Shown here one piece after another: positions 12,701 through 25,977 of a stretch of 64,000 nt of DNA. Origin of the DNA: Aphidius gifuensis. Its lineage: Eukaryota > Arthropoda > Insecta > Hymenoptera > Braconidae. The stretch spans positions 3,534,001 to 3,598,000 of the forward strand of contig NC_057793.1 of NCBI RefSeq assembly GCF_014905175.1, in the 5' to 3' direction. Position numbers and translations under genes: made by a program. The notes under the pieces are model-generated. The model was not told the DNA's origin. It made no database searches and saw only the letters and a list, made by a program, of their open reading frames with translations. Position 1 is the stretch's first letter. Each line of letters opens with the position of its first letter.

Positions 12701-15700
12701 TACAGTATATCAACAGTATAATAATTATATTTAAAAAAATAATGTATATTATTTAAACGAAAAAAAAAAAAACATAACGGTATTGTTTTTCAATTTTATT
12801 ATTTTTTAAAAATGACTCTTTTATTATTGATATTTGCATTTTTTTTTTCTTTCAAATAATTTTTTATTGAGTTGACTCAAGGTGGTGTATTGTACATATA
12901 TAATTATATCACTATTTAACTTGAATTTACACAATAATAATAATTAATATATTTATTATTTTTTTTAAATATGAAATACTGTTATATGTATTGTTTTCTT
13001 TTTTGATTTTGAAATTTAATATGAGTGTATATGAGTACAATGATTGCATTGAAAAAATATATTATAATCAGATGATTAGTCATTGTATTTGTTTATGATT
13101 CAGTCTTCAACAGATGGGTCAAAAGTGCAGGAAAAAAAAGTAAATAAGATATGAGAGAATATATTCATAAATTGCTACCTAATCTTTCATTGATTCTTAT
13201 TATTTTTTTATTTTTTTTTAGTTTGTCTTTTAGTCTACTTTTTTTTTTTCTCTGTGTCTTTATTTTTTATATCGTCATTGTTTGAATAGTGAGTATGTAC
13301 AGCGGTGTGTTTGTCGGCTGGACTTGGCTGATTTAACAGCGATGACTAAAGTCTGACATAACATACGTATGCTTACTTATCTCATGTAACAAATCATGAA
13401 CAATCAGACTAGTCTTTGACTCACGCACATACTCAATTATTTGTATATATTTATTTATTTTTTATTTAAAACGGAAACGTTAAATTGAAAACTTGACGAC
13501 AGATATCGTAAATTACTTTGAATATATATATAAAGTATATTTGAAGAAAATAAAAAAAAGAATAGATAAAAACAAAGATTGTATGTGAGTCAAGGATTTT
13601 AAAATGAAAATATTCATTTATGTTAGTCATCTCTCTTTCATTAGGCAAGCAAAAAATAGTTTAAAAAACTTTATTTTTCTTTGGGCCTTTTCAGTAACAC
13701 ATGCGGGGAGCCAAAGACTACTGTGCTCCAAAAAGTGTGCTCCAAAAAAATTTTACCTTATTCCGTAACTTGTCTACTGTATACCTGCCTCAAGGAACTT
13801 TAAATCTTAAAGGTCAGGTAAACGTTAGCCTTGAAAAGAAAACCTATACAGATCTCTCTTTTTTTTTTTTTTTTTTTAAATGTGTTGCATATATATTTTG
13901 TCACAATGCTAACACAAACCACAGGTCCTTTTAAAATCTAAAAAAATCACTATTATATTTATAATAATAAAAAAAAAAAAAAAAAAAAAAAAATCATTTG
14001 TATATATGCAACTGTAATATTACTGACTGACTTTTTATTTGTAATATTTCCCACAAGGTGTGTCGATAGATGAAAAAGAAAATTCAAAATAATATTACGT
14101 CGTCTGTCGACACAAAAATTTTCTATTATTTAAAATTCTAAGAATTCAAAATAAAAAAAAATAGCGTGTATTTAAAAATTTGACTATTCCAAGTATATAC
14201 CTGTGTGATTTGTATACTTATTTTTTTGACAATAGTATTGTAATTCAACTAATAAAAAAATTGATTTATATCTTTGATAAAAAAAAAAATTAATAATTTT
14301 CTTTTTCAATCAATCAAACACATGATAATTTTTGTTGAAAATTTATGATATATATAAAAATATATACCTTATTAATTGGCAAATGAAAATAGTTTTTTAA
14401 TTTTTAAATTAACTCAAATGTTAACTTTGGAAAAAAATTATTTATAAATGCTTTATTCATGATGTTAAAAAAGAAAAAAAAAAAGTGGAATATATAAATT
14501 TGAGACCCGATAATATCGATACATATATGAGAGAGTGTATAAGAGGTATATAATAATACAGGAGGCTGGAGGGTCTGAGGAGGAGGAACACACGGTTGCG
14601 ACGTCGGTAAGTTCATCGTGACAAAGAAATTTGAAAAGAAAAAAAAAAAAAGATGCGTGTGGCAGGTGCTGACGCGTGCCACTGTCCAATACAATTCTCA
14701 TATATACCTCCTCACCACCACCACCACCATCATTCTTGTACTTTTATATATGTATATTTTTTTTTTTACACCGTTTTATAGCACAAGACCATTTACCCTT
14801 TCACGCGTTTGTCCATGTGCTTCCAGCTTGCTGGTTAACCGCGCACATGCATGCCAAATACGAAATACAAAAAAAAAAAAAAAAAAGATGGAATACTGAC
14901 AACTGTAAGAGATGATGATGCTCATATATACAATTTGTATTATTTGAATTCAAGTATATTATATTGTACATTGTATATCATCATTTTGAAAAATTTAAAT
15001 GAAAATTGTAAAAATGGGCAATGTATTTTTTTTGCATGCCTATTTGCCATAAGGCATTTTTTTTTTCTCTTTCTCTTTTTGATATCCATTGTAAATTACA
15101 TACAATGTATCAATAAAATATTGTTACATCTTAGCATCAAATTTAAGTGAATAAAAATAATTTCTTTTTTACATTGTTATTTTGTTTAAATTTTTTTATT
15201 TATAACGTATCATGAGTTACAGACAGCTGCCGTTTTATAACATCAAAATTGTCATTCTCAAGGTAAGTTAAAAGTAGAGCGAACAGATCGTTACGCGTAC
15301 ATTTCATATATACAAAACGATTAAATTAAAATGAATTCAAAGAAAAGCAGCGGAACAACTTGTTGATGCATTTTTTTTTCTCTATGAAATTTTTGTTGAA
15401 TAAATTATTACAAATATATCAATGAGCCAAAGTAACATTTTTTTATTTCCTAAAAAAGTTTTTTTTTTTTTCAATATAAAAAAAAATAATAATACAATAT
15501 ATACCTATCGACAATATTGTTTTTTTATTTTTTCTATTGTCCGTCACAGTTTAACGCATTGATAAAAATTCCGAGCACGTATTTTCTTAAAAAAGTTGCA
15601 ACAAGCATTGTGTGTCTCAAGTCACAAGCATAAAAAAAAAAAAAGATTGAATACGTTCGATTGCCAGAAGCCGATTTACTCTGAGAAAAAAAAAAATAAA

Positions 15701-18700
15701 TGAAAAAAAAAAGGCTGAAATAATAGAAGACAAACAAGAAACGGAAATTTCAAATTTTTTTGCTATTGTTATTTGAATATATAACTATGATGACCATTTG
15801 AATAACTAAAAAATAAAATAATAAAATTGTACCAGGTGTATGTTTGCCATACCTTTTATATTTTTTAAACTGAAAAAAAATTTGCAAATATATATGTTTA
15901 AAATTTAAAGAACTAGGTATATATAGTGACGATTGCAAAAAATAAAAATGAGTGAATAAAATAAATAAAAAAAATTTAAAAAAAGTCGAAGCAAGTCTAC
16001 AGGGTAATATTCGCTTCTCAAAGTTGAACAACACATGGTGATCTTATTTTAGGGGTATATAGAAGCTTCCTATGGTTGATCCAATGTATTAAATAAAGTC
16101 TGTCTCCGTGTGGCGAAAAATTCCAGGTGGCTATATACCAAGTCTCAAAGAGTCGGGGGGGACTACCACTATATATATAGCCCCAAAAAATATACATACA
16201 TATATACATACGATCACTGACGATATTTTGATCCAAGTGTATATAGTAAAAGACCCCAAAACCTTCAATGGATTCTCATTGATTTTAAAACTCACAGCTG
16301 CATAATACAGTCAAGCAAACTATCCCCTTCGTCTACCTTAACATTAATTTTTACCTGAATTTATATATATGTATGTAAATCGACCAGTCATCGTATACAA
16401 CAAATCAATCATTAAAAATTGAATTTATTTTTTGTTAAAAATATATATTTTCAATGACCCTTTTTCCACTAGTTTCAAACAGCTTTGACGTGTTGATTGT
16501 AAAAATGAAAATTTATTTAACCCTTCATCTTGAAAATATATTATTATAAATTATAAAATGAAGAAAAATTATTTTATTTAAATAAATAGTAATGATTTTT
16601 TTTTTTTGCAACATATTTGTGAATTTTTAATTTGTTTTTTTTTTTTATGAATGAACTTGAGCAAACAAAAGAAAGGGATAAGAATTAAAATAAGCCATTA
16701 AAAAATGAGTATACAAGCATTGCAAAAATAAAAAAATAAATATTCAAAAGATCGAAAAGTAATGTCTACGTTCTTCAATCTTCATTCGCCACACGATTAT
16801 TCCCTCTTCTTTTTATATTTTAAATTTTAATAAAAACCATATAAAATATTTTTAAAAAAAGATAAAAACATGCTGCCACGCGCCACAATAATCTTTTCAT
16901 CTTAGTTATTTGCTCCATCTTGCAGCCACCAAATTCTCTGACATCTGTTTTTGGATAAAGTTCCTTTTCTAACTTTTAAATTTATAATATTTTATCCTTC
17001 ATTGAAAGTACAACGGGGAGGAGATGAGGCACCCTTGCATGGAAATTATCGAGTGAAGCAGACAAACGAGAGCTAAAATATAAAAATGAGAAGAAAAAAA
17101 AAAAAGGAAGTGAGCTTTTTTAGAGGACCGCTTAGTAACAGCAGCAGCAGTAACAACAGTAGTATACTAGTACTTTTGCTAAATTAAAATAGCAAAAATA
17201 ATTGACCATTTTTTGAAATTTATTTATTTATTTAAACAACACTACTGCTTTTTTTAATTAATCCTAAATTATTATTAAATTTTCAAGACTATATTTTTCC
17301 ACCGAAATGTAAATACCAAATGTGACATTTATTTGTCTTCCATCATCAACATCATCATCATCAATTAACCCATGAAAATTATGTTAAAAAAAATAAAAAA
17401 GACATGTGCATCTTTTGAAAACACATACTGAATAAATTATAAACAAAAAATTAATAATTAAATAATTAATATCCAAATTAAAATATTAAAAATATTTAAA
17501 TTACAAAAATTATATTGGTTTTTTTTTTTTTAAATATGAATTTTTTTGACGAGGCAATTTTTCGATTTAAATGAATCGAAAAAGGAACACATCTGCCTTG
17601 CGTATGGCAGGTGGCAGAGACGGTCCGTTTGGCCATCGTTCTCTTTTACTTTTTTCTCGCAAAACGCGGGATGAAATTCACCGGGCTTGCATTTATATAT
17701 ATAATTTTTTTTTTTTTTTCTTTTTTATTTCATTATCGTTCCAGACGACAAGGATATACTGGCGCATAGCAACAAAAATTGTGATAAATACTTTGCTGGT
17801 ATATATCTCAACTCAATGTTGATAATAATTATTTTTTAAATTTCTAATTTATCAAGTTAAAAACATTTATTTATTATCTAATATTTTGCTCCAATTTTAA
17901 TGTTTATGTTGCAGTATATACAAGAAGCCTCAATATAAACTCATAGAAAATAAAAAACTAAAAACAATAATAATTGTAAAAATAAATAAATAAAATAGCG
18001 ACACACATCGCCGGGCGTAATGCCGAGAACCTTTTCCAATTGACGTCATTACCACCTCATTGCCCCCCTTATTTTTATTGCACTAGGTTTAAGAATACAT
18101 CCAGGTTTCGTAACACAAACTTTAAATAAAAATACTTACTTAAAAAGAATAATGTGTATATAAATATAAATTATTTATAAATTAAAACAATATTATAACA
18201 TTGTATGATAATCAAATTTTCTTTGTATGTACTATTTGTTTTCCTTTTTAAATTTAAAAAAAAAATTAAAAACAATTTATTGTTTTGTCTGTGCAGCCTG
18301 TCTATGTTTTTCCATATTTATTTTTTTTCTTTTTTTATTTAATTAATAATATTTCGCGAAAATTCTAGTTGGGTTATCGACCTCATTCACATACATGTAC
18401 ATATTTTGTCGTCGTTTCCTATGTACACATTGTTTAACAGACTCTCTAGGTATATATTTGATCATACACACTTTGTGCACAAATATTATGTTTTATCATG
18501 TTTTTATTTTATATTAAAAATATATATATACACAAGCTTATAAAAGCATGTTACCTCATATGAAAAAAAATTTCTAAAAATAAATTTCTTATATGTACAA
18601 TAAATTTAGTAATGTTATTATATAAAAATAATAATTTAAAACACAATGACAATACTAAATTCACACATATATTTTTTAACACAATATTATTTATAATAAT

Positions 18701-19641
18701 AAGCAAAAAAAAAATTTTTTTTTTCAACTTATGGGCTAATTTTTATCCTATTTCTTCGTTTTTTTTTTCCATCAATGTTTATAATAATAATAAAATTTTC
18801 TATGGCAAAGCTAATTAGCAATCGTTAGCACGATTTCATGTATTTTTATTTTTTTAAATAAATAATCAAATAAGCATACAGGTATTATGTATTTTTTATT
18901 TTTTAAATAAAATTTAACACATATTTTTTGAAATGCGGCTTTTGTGGGTTATTGTAATGAGTATTAATGAGTATTTTATATTTATTTTTTTTTTTAATTT
19001 TTGGGTCTGTAAAGGGCCATATAATCGACTCAAAAAATAATTTATTTATACAGAGGGCGCTGAAAACACCGGCAATGCGGATGAGAATGTCAGCTGTTTT
19101 ATTTTTCTCAGTCGATAAGTACTATCGACTTGAAATATATTATCAATGTGTTGATGTATATGTGTGTCTGATAATTGTTATTCTATGATACACACAATGA
19201 CATGGCCTTATCACATGACATTTATCTACTCATATTCTTATCTTTCAATAAATAAATAACAATAATACAGTGTCAGCTGTCAAATTTGTAAACAAAATCA
19301 CGAAAAAAAAATGCTGATATTTTTTTTCTGCCATTTTTTCATTGGCAATTTCTTTTTTTTTTGCTCATTTTCTTAGAAATAATTTCTTGTCAACATAATT
19401 GGCATTGAATAGACCAGCATAACCTCAAAAAACTTAATAATTTATTTTTTTTTTCATTAATTTATTTTACAATTACCGAATGGCGAAAAAAAAAATAAAA
19501 CAAAATGGAAAATATTTATTTTCTTTTTTTGTTTGTTGAATAAATGTGTATATAATTTTATGATATTTTTTTTATAATTACATGTATAATTTATAGTACT
19601 ATTATTAATAATTAAATAAATAAATTTTAATAATAACTCAC
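9762..19641. other. Long AT-rich interval, probable first intron
   Basis: No exon is supported over about 9.9 kb. Mixed-composition islands occur at about 10,080-10,330 and 10,480-10,620, 12,400-12,550 and 16,020-16,320. They carry open frames on both strands but no convincing splice-flanked coding sequence. If the minus-strand gene is real, this is its first intron and the islands are candidate cis-regulatory elements. Confidence 0.4.
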
Positions 19642-19675
19642 CACTGTGACCGGTGTTGCTAGATGATGATCCCAT
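19642..19675 (-). CDS. Candidate start-codon exon with N-myristoylation-like N-terminus
   Basis: On the minus strand an ATG opens M-G-S-S-S-S-N-T-G-H-S and then meets a consensus donor (AGTG then GTGAGTT), leaving phase 1. Gly2 with Ser at position 6 fits the M-G-x-x-x-S/T myristoylation pattern. The phase matches the exon at 9,396-9,761, which brings a cysteine cluster and a basic segment, features often paired with myristate for membrane targeting. The exon is only 34 bases, so the linkage rests on phase agreement. The alternative is a chance ATG before a GTGAGT. Confidence 0.4.
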
Positions 19676-20809
19676 TCTTTATTTTTTTTTTTATTAACTC
19701 TGACTCACTTTTTAAATAAATTCATATGACAATTATCAGCACAAAAGTTTTAACAATATTTACTAAATTTAATAATTAAAATTATAAACAATATGAAATA
19801 ATAAAAAATAAAAAAAAAACACAAAGAAATGATACACGAGAACAAGTAACACAAGTGTGATTTTTTTTACAAAATGCTCGCGTGCCACACAAGTGGCCTC
19901 ACTGTTTGTCTCCACATGGTTTTTTTTTCTTTTCAATTATTATTTTTTTTTTAAACAATAAATATTTTGCTACTTGCAATAATTTATATTAATTAATAAC
20001 AACTATTAATAACTGTCTCAACAACTGTTTAGAAAAAAAAAATAAAAAAATTTATAAAAAATCAAAACAAAATTACATCTCGCAAAAGAGACCGGAGTCT
20101 CAACGGGTTGAGGGGAAGGGTTTTGTTTTTTTTTTTTTCATTTTTACTCTTTCTCTCTTTGTCTTTTTCCTATCACTCAGATTGGCTAGAGTGAACAAGA
20201 CAGGGGGGATTTTACACACACAAATAAACACCTGTATAAATTACAGCATATTTGTGTGCGAAAAGTGAAACAATTTGTAAATGCGCAAGCGTCAACGCGC
20301 GACATTTTTAAATATATAAAAAATTCAATATTAATTCTAAAAACAAGACTTTTTTTATTTCTTTTTTTTTCTTTCAACTCTTGTTTTAATTCCCTAGATT
20401 AATTAATAATTTAAATAACAAGTTAATATGTACTCAGTATTACGTCAATTGTTAACTCCCATTATTCGCGTGTCATTTAAAAATATCTGCATTCATATAT
20501 ATGTCAATGTATATTTTATAATTTAAAACAGTAAAGGAGTGTGTTAATTTTTCAACAACTGCATGTCAGATGTTCATTGTGTTCTCAGTGATCAACGATC
20601 TTTTTACCTGGCTTGTCACTGTGCAATAAAGTTAGAGAAGAAATTTAAAAGAAAAAAAATAGTTAACACAATCACAACAATTATTTAACTATTTTATAAT
20701 TTTATTAAAATATATCAAGTATATTTAAAATAATGAAAATTGCAATATATATTTGAATGGGTTACCTGGGTTACGATAGATCAAAACATTAAACTGCAAA
20801 ACTATAGTC
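19676..20809. other. AT-rich intergenic region
   Basis: It lies between the candidate minus-strand start exon and the Ly6 promoter. No exon is supported. It probably holds the 5' UTR and promoter of the minus-strand gene; the patch at about 20,080-20,310 is less AT-rich than its surroundings. Confidence 0.45.
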
Positions 20810-20841
20810 AGTTGCAGTATAAATGTCTTGTTGCATGGTCA
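20808..20841 (+). promoter_or_regulatory. Inr-DPE core promoter of the Ly6 gene
   Basis: TCAGTT at 20,808-20,813 matches the arthropod initiator, with A+1 at 20,810. GGTCA at 20,837-20,841 begins exactly at +28 and fits the RGWYV downstream promoter element. There is no TATA box at -30. This predicts a 193-nt 5' UTR before the ATG at 21,003. Confidence 0.55.
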
Positions 20842-21002
20842 ACACAATGAAAACCACAAAGTGCAATCAATCATCAACTTATTCATCTGTTTATTGTGGT
20901 CAAAACAAGACCACCATTAATTTATCTTTTATATTTCATCGATAATTCAATACAACAAAAAAAAAAAAATCTAAAACTATTCATCTTTTTTTATATTTAA
21001 AA

Positions 21003-21908
21003 ATGTCTGGAAATAGATCGATAATCAATATTTTTTTATTATGGATTTTATTCTGTGACACAGTTGAATTTGGTAAGTAAGTCTTTTATAAAATTTAAAT
21101 TTGTAAAGAATATTATAAAAATAAATAAAAGAAAAAAAAAATAATAATAGGGAGTGTCATACAGTTGAATAACGAGAGAACAGTTGACCCAGTTAATTTG
21201 CGTTGTGTTAAAAAAAATAATGATAATAAAAATAATAATAATAATGATGTGAGCGAAAAAAAAAAAATATAAAAATTGAATAAGAAAATGTCATTGAAAC
21301 TCTTTTGATTTTCATTGTTAATCAGGAAATTCTATTGACTGCTACAAGTGTGTCTCAGTTGGGGGTGATGACAAAGAATGTGATGATCCTTTTCATAACA
21401 ATAGATCGCTTGATTATTTTGAGTCTCCTTGTCTTGGTGGTCGTAAAGGTAGAGATGGCCTTTTTCCAGCAACATCTTGTGTTAAACTCAATGGAATATT
21501 TGGTATTTTTTTTTTTTTAAATATCTAATTAATTATATATACAGTAATATAATTTATTAATTTATATATTACAGATGAAACTGGAATTTCATTGACAATA
21601 AGAGGCTGTGCTTTAGACAGTGGCACATTGACAACCGACACTGAGCTCATTAGAATGTCACACTGTGGTGCATTTTATTTTAATGAAAAGTAATTAAATT
21701 ATTATTATTTTTTTTTTTTTAAATATAAAATATATACAAGTGTTGATTTGTTGTATAATGTTGATGTTTTTTTTTTAGATATGTCAGAGGATGTGTTCAA
21801 TCATGCAATGATTATGATGGTTGTAACTCTTCAGTATTGAAAAAAATTAACTCAATTATTTTTTTAACAAGTTCATTTTTAATTGCAATTCATCAACATG
21901 TTATTTAA
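21003..21908 (+). CDS. Secreted/GPI-type Ly6/uPAR (three-finger) protein
   Basis: There are four exons: 21,003-21,072, 21,326-21,502, 21,575-21,689 and 21,779-21,908, all with GT-AG borders. The product is about 163 residues. It has an N-terminal hydrophobic signal peptide, then a Ly6 domain opening with D-C-Y-K-C and closing with D-G-C-N. Ten cysteines are present, as in insect Ly6 proteins. A C-terminal hydrophobic stretch (S-I-I-F-L-T-S-S-F-L-I-A-I) fits a GPI-anchor signal. Known insect members (quiver, boudin, crooked and others) act at the surface of neurons and epithelia, in ion-channel modulation or septate-junction assembly. I cannot assign it to one of these. It sits alone on its strand behind an Inr-DPE promoter at 20,810. 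Confidence 0.85.
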
Positions 21909-22229
21909 ATTAGAAAAAAAAAAAACCTTGTGTTAATTATTATTATTATTTTTAAATGCTCACTATTATCGCACTGCCTGTAAGTCATCTGCCTCAATTT
22001 ATTAATAACTATATATAAAAATTATTTTTAATGAAAAGTATAGATTAATTAATTATGGTCTTTTTTTTTCTATATAAAAAATATTATGACATGTCAGTTA
22101 TTATTTATAATATAGGTATATTACAAAACAAAACACAAATGTATATTTTAATTTATTATAATAATTATGTGAAAAAGGTTAATATAGTTTTATTTATTTT
22201 AAAATATTTATTTTGACATTAAACACACG
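21909..22229. other. Short intergenic spacer
   Basis: It probably holds the 3' UTR of the Ly6 gene and the promoter of the next plus-strand gene. No exon is seen. Confidence 0.5.
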
Positions 22230-22833
22230 ATGCAAGACATCGCAAATTCTAGTGATCAAGTCATTGAATTTTTTGATGGTATGGGTAAATTTTTTTGGGA
22301 AAGTGGTGAATTATTATTGGATATATTTCTTGAATTTTGTCGTCGTTCAATTGAACTTGTTTTGGTTGTGTTAACCTTGATACTTGGTATATTATGTTTT
22401 TTTCGTGATTCTTGTGTACATGCTATTCGCACATTTTGCAATGCAATATGTGGATTAATAAATATTATAAGTGGTATTGATTGTGAAGATCTTGAAGATT
22501 TTGCATCAGCTGGTGTTGTATTTATTCTTTGGTTTTTTGCACTTAAATTTTTACTACATGCTATTGATCAAGTAAATATATATCCTTATTAATTTTATAA
22601 TATTAAATAAATATATTGTGTATTTTAAATTGTTGATATTATTCTAGACAAGAGAACGTTATAGTCCAAAAAAATTTCTAGTCAAATTACTACAAGCAAC
22701 ACTGCAAGATAATAAACTTGAAAGTCCAAAATCATGTACGGACTTTGATGACAACACATGGTTGTATAATCAAAATCCTATTAAAAAAAAAACAAGTGGA
22801 AAAAGAAAAAGACGTAATTCAGCAAGACGATAA
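22230..22833 (+). CDS. Uncharacterised two-TM membrane protein with basic tail
   Basis: Two exons, 22,230-22,571 and 22,648-22,833, are joined in phase 0 across a 76-nt intron with GT-AG borders. The predicted product is 175 residues. Its N-terminus is mixed and acidic. One hydrophobic segment spans about residues 41-62 (E-L-V-L-V-V-L-T-L-I-L-G-I-L), followed by a short cysteine-containing loop and a second hydrophobic segment at about 90-112 (A-G-V-V-F-I-L-W-F-F-A-L-K-F). The tail ends in a Lys/Arg cluster (K-K-K-T-S-G-K-R-K-R-R-N-S-A-R-R). I do not recognise the family. It is probably a small integral membrane protein of the endomembrane system; the basic tail could be cytosolic or a nuclear-type signal. 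It converges on Su(fu). Confidence 0.75.
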
Positions 22834-23219
22834 ATTATTATACTATAATAAATAATAAAATAAATTACATTTTTTGTTTTTTAAAATACATTATATATAT
22901 TTTATTTATTTATTTATTGTATAACAAATATATGTAAAAAATAACTTAATTTTAATACAATAATTATTTTGGATTCGCTCATTATTATGTACACATTAAA
23001 ATTACAAATATTGTCAGTGTTAATTATTTTTTTTTTTTTCCCAAAAAATGTTAAAAAGAATATTTTAAAAACACGATTTTAATTAACGCGTGTATATAAA
23101 TAAATTAAAATTTAAATTCAAGTCTTTAAAATAATTGAAAAATAATAAAACATTGCATAAAAATTATTTTTATAAAAAAAAAAAAATTAAAATTGAATAT
23201 TTTTATCAATAATTAATAA
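22834..23219. other. Convergent 3' intergenic spacer
   Basis: This spacer of about 390 bases lies between the stop of the two-TM gene (+) and the stop of Su(fu) (-). It is AT-rich and probably holds both 3' UTRs. No exon is seen. Confidence 0.55.
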
Positions 23220-25457
23220 TTAATCACTGACTATTGTTATTGTTAATTTATATTCTGGCCATGAAAAAGTCCTTGGTAATTGAATCTAGATAATAAAAAC
23301 AAAAATATATTAAATATAAAATTAATTTATGAAAAATTTTAAAATACTTACTTGATCAGTTGAATTAAATAGCTGAAATTCATAAGCCATTTTTTCAGCA
23401 AGTTGATCAGGTATGAGAACTTGTAACCATGGTCCTTGCAGTACATATGGTCTTTCACATGAAACAAGTGTACCAGTTACTGATGGTGCAACCATTGTTA
23501 TTGCTGAATGTGAAAGAATTGATTTAAATGTAAAATGACGTCCATGCATGACTCTTCCTTTAATTGCAAGTGGCAATAAACTTCCAGCTTCTAAATTAAA
23601 TGTCAAATGTAATCCAATCAATGGTTTTAATATAAAACTATCATCAAATGATGAATCATTATTATTATTATTATCATGTTCTCTTTGTTGTTCAATTGAT
23701 AAATTTTTATTTATTTTATCTGTTGTTCTATTTTTTTCAATTCTATCAATATCATCTTTTTCACATATATTATCATCATCATCTTCATCGTCATCATCTG
23801 ATTCATCATTTTTTTTTTCTCTGTATTTTTCATCATTATTATTATCTGACATTTGTACCCACCTACAAAAATATCAAGTCATTACATTAGGATGATAGAA
23901 AATAAATAAATTTGATTGACAAACTTACCAACACTTTGCAGAAACACCACTTAAATTTGAACCTTCACGTTCAATACCAGTTTGAATTTTTTCAGCAACA
24001 GTTGGATCCTCTTCCATAATTGAATGTTGACGATTTGTATTTGTCAAAAGCCATGGACCACATCCTCTTGTTGTTTTCAATAAATTAACAACACCAAGAC
24101 CATTCCAATGTTGTGCTGCTTGTAATTCTTCAGATGTTGCACCAATAATTTGTACAAATGTAACATCACCATGTGGTGTTGTTAATAAATTTGGTAATTG
24201 TGGATCTTTACCCATTAATATTTGTGTTATACGTCCATTACCATTACCCAATGGTGCATGCCATGATACATGATCACCTGGTAATAACATATTACCAGAA
24301 TTAAATACATATTTTGCTAATTGTTGCATAACATTTGCTGGCCATGTTGGTGGTGTTGTTTCATTTATTTCACGTACAAGACGAAATGTTAGCTCAAAAC
24401 CAAAACCACTTGGACGTCCTGGACCACTTTTTGGATGTAAACGATTATCACCATGAAGATCTGATAAACCTAAACTGAAAATTTTACAAAAAAGAAAAAA
24501 ATTAAAAATAGAAAAATCTATTATTGTTTCCCTAAATTTTCTTCCGGTTAAATTATTTCCGTTTCCGTTTGTTTATTATTTTTATTTATGTATATTTTTT
24601 TCTTTTTCTTCAAGTATTTTTATATGTTTACTATTCATTCATAAAGGGGATACACCCCATTTTAATTATAATCTATTTTTGCCTCTTACACCCCATCATC
24701 TATAAATAGTGCATGTGTCTGACATTACCAGTCGGGCACACGACATCAAACGCGCGGTATATATCTTGATGTGTCTGGCAACCAGAGAAATATCACTTTT
24801 TTTAAATTTTTTTTTCTCTTTAATACATATCCTCTTTCTTCATTAAGTTTTTTTTTTTTTCTTAATATCCCCTTGTCACCCACAAAAAGAAAAAAAAATA
24901 ATAAAAGATCTTTGTCTTTTTTTTTCGTTGAAACATCTTCAATCAATGCAATCTACTAGTTTTTTTTTTATTTTTCTAACAAATGTTTTTTCTTATCATT
25001 TAATTGTTTTGATTAAATTAATTGTATTGTTTTTTTTTACCTGATATAATGCCAGTGTGGTGGAACACCAAGTTCTGCACATCCTGGATTTTCATACATA
25101 CTTATGTAGTCAAGAGGATCTGGACCACCAAGCCTTGAAAAAAAATTAAATATATTTATAAAGTGAATTGGAAAAATTTGCTTTGTTTACTTGCAAGACA
25201 ATGAAATATATTAACATACTTTGAAAACAAAAAATGAATTTAAACATATGTAAAATAATGAAAAATAATGATGATTATTATTACCAGTACTTGATGATTG
25301 CTGTGACAGTTAGTGGATTACATTGATCAGGATATATTTCTTTGCAAACATTGTGCAAAGCGTCTAGTCCAAATGCCCGAGGTGAGGGAACCTCATTTTG
25401 ATGCATGGCTGGCATACCTCTTGTAAATTCCTCTTTTTCTCTCATATTTCCAAACAT
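23220..25457 (-). CDS. Su(fu): Suppressor of fused (Hedgehog pathway repressor)
   Basis: Five exons on the minus strand: 25,457-25,285, 25,133-25,041, 24,474-23,929, 23,862-23,352 and 23,285-23,220. Together they encode about 462 residues, close to the fly (468) and human (484) proteins. Hallmarks include I-Y-P-D-Q-C-N-P-L, the K-Y-W-L-G-G-P-D-P-L-D-Y-I-S-M-Y block, P-H-W-H-Y-I-S, G-F-G-F-E-L-T-F-R-L and G-D-H-V-S-W-H, all in the N-terminal lobe. A highly acidic, Asn/Asp-rich insert near the middle (start of exon 4) matches the disordered loop of the family. The protein binds and restrains Ci/Gli factors in the cytoplasm and nucleus. The start was chosen because an in-frame TGA lies about 30 bases upstream and this is the first ATG after it; a second ATG is at 25,445. 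It is divergent from the SPOUT gene. Confidence 0.93.
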
Positions 25458-25977
25458 CAAAATAATTATATTAATAAACAACAACAATCACTCAATGATG
25501 TCAACACTAAACTTGATTAATATTAATTACTATTAAAGCTATTTATTTAGTACGAGATATTAAAAAACACAATTTATATATTATATATTTTTTATTGTAT
25601 GGTAATTTTCAAGCCTAACAAAAATAAATCTCTGGACCATCCGTCACTGCTGGCTTCAATATTACTCCGTTTTTATTTTTTTTCCTCTCATGATGGAGCC
25701 CAGGCAAAAAGTGACAGAATCACAAGTAGTTAAAATTTTTAACGCTAGATGTCCAAGACAACCCATCATCATCATCAAGTATCATGATGATGATGATTAA
25801 AAAAAAAAAATCATGATAATAATTTTAAAGCATGCAAAAGCATGTTTTTTGGTGTATGTGCCTGTTGAGTTGTGTTCAGTTGTGTTGAGTTTATAAAAAA
25901 AATTTAAAGGTTATAAATTGTGTTTTTAATTTTTATATATTGTTTATAAAAAAAAATAGATTAATAAATTATTTGCC
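25458..25977. promoter_or_regulatory. Divergent promoter region of Su(fu) and the SPOUT gene
   Basis: This spacer of about 520 bases lies between two divergently transcribed start codons. It contains TTCAGTTG at 25,876-25,882, a candidate initiator for the plus-strand gene with A+1 at 25,878 and no DPE match at +28. A mirrored ATCATC / GATGAT arrangement surrounds about 25,767-25,798 and could form a hairpin. Confidence 0.4.
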
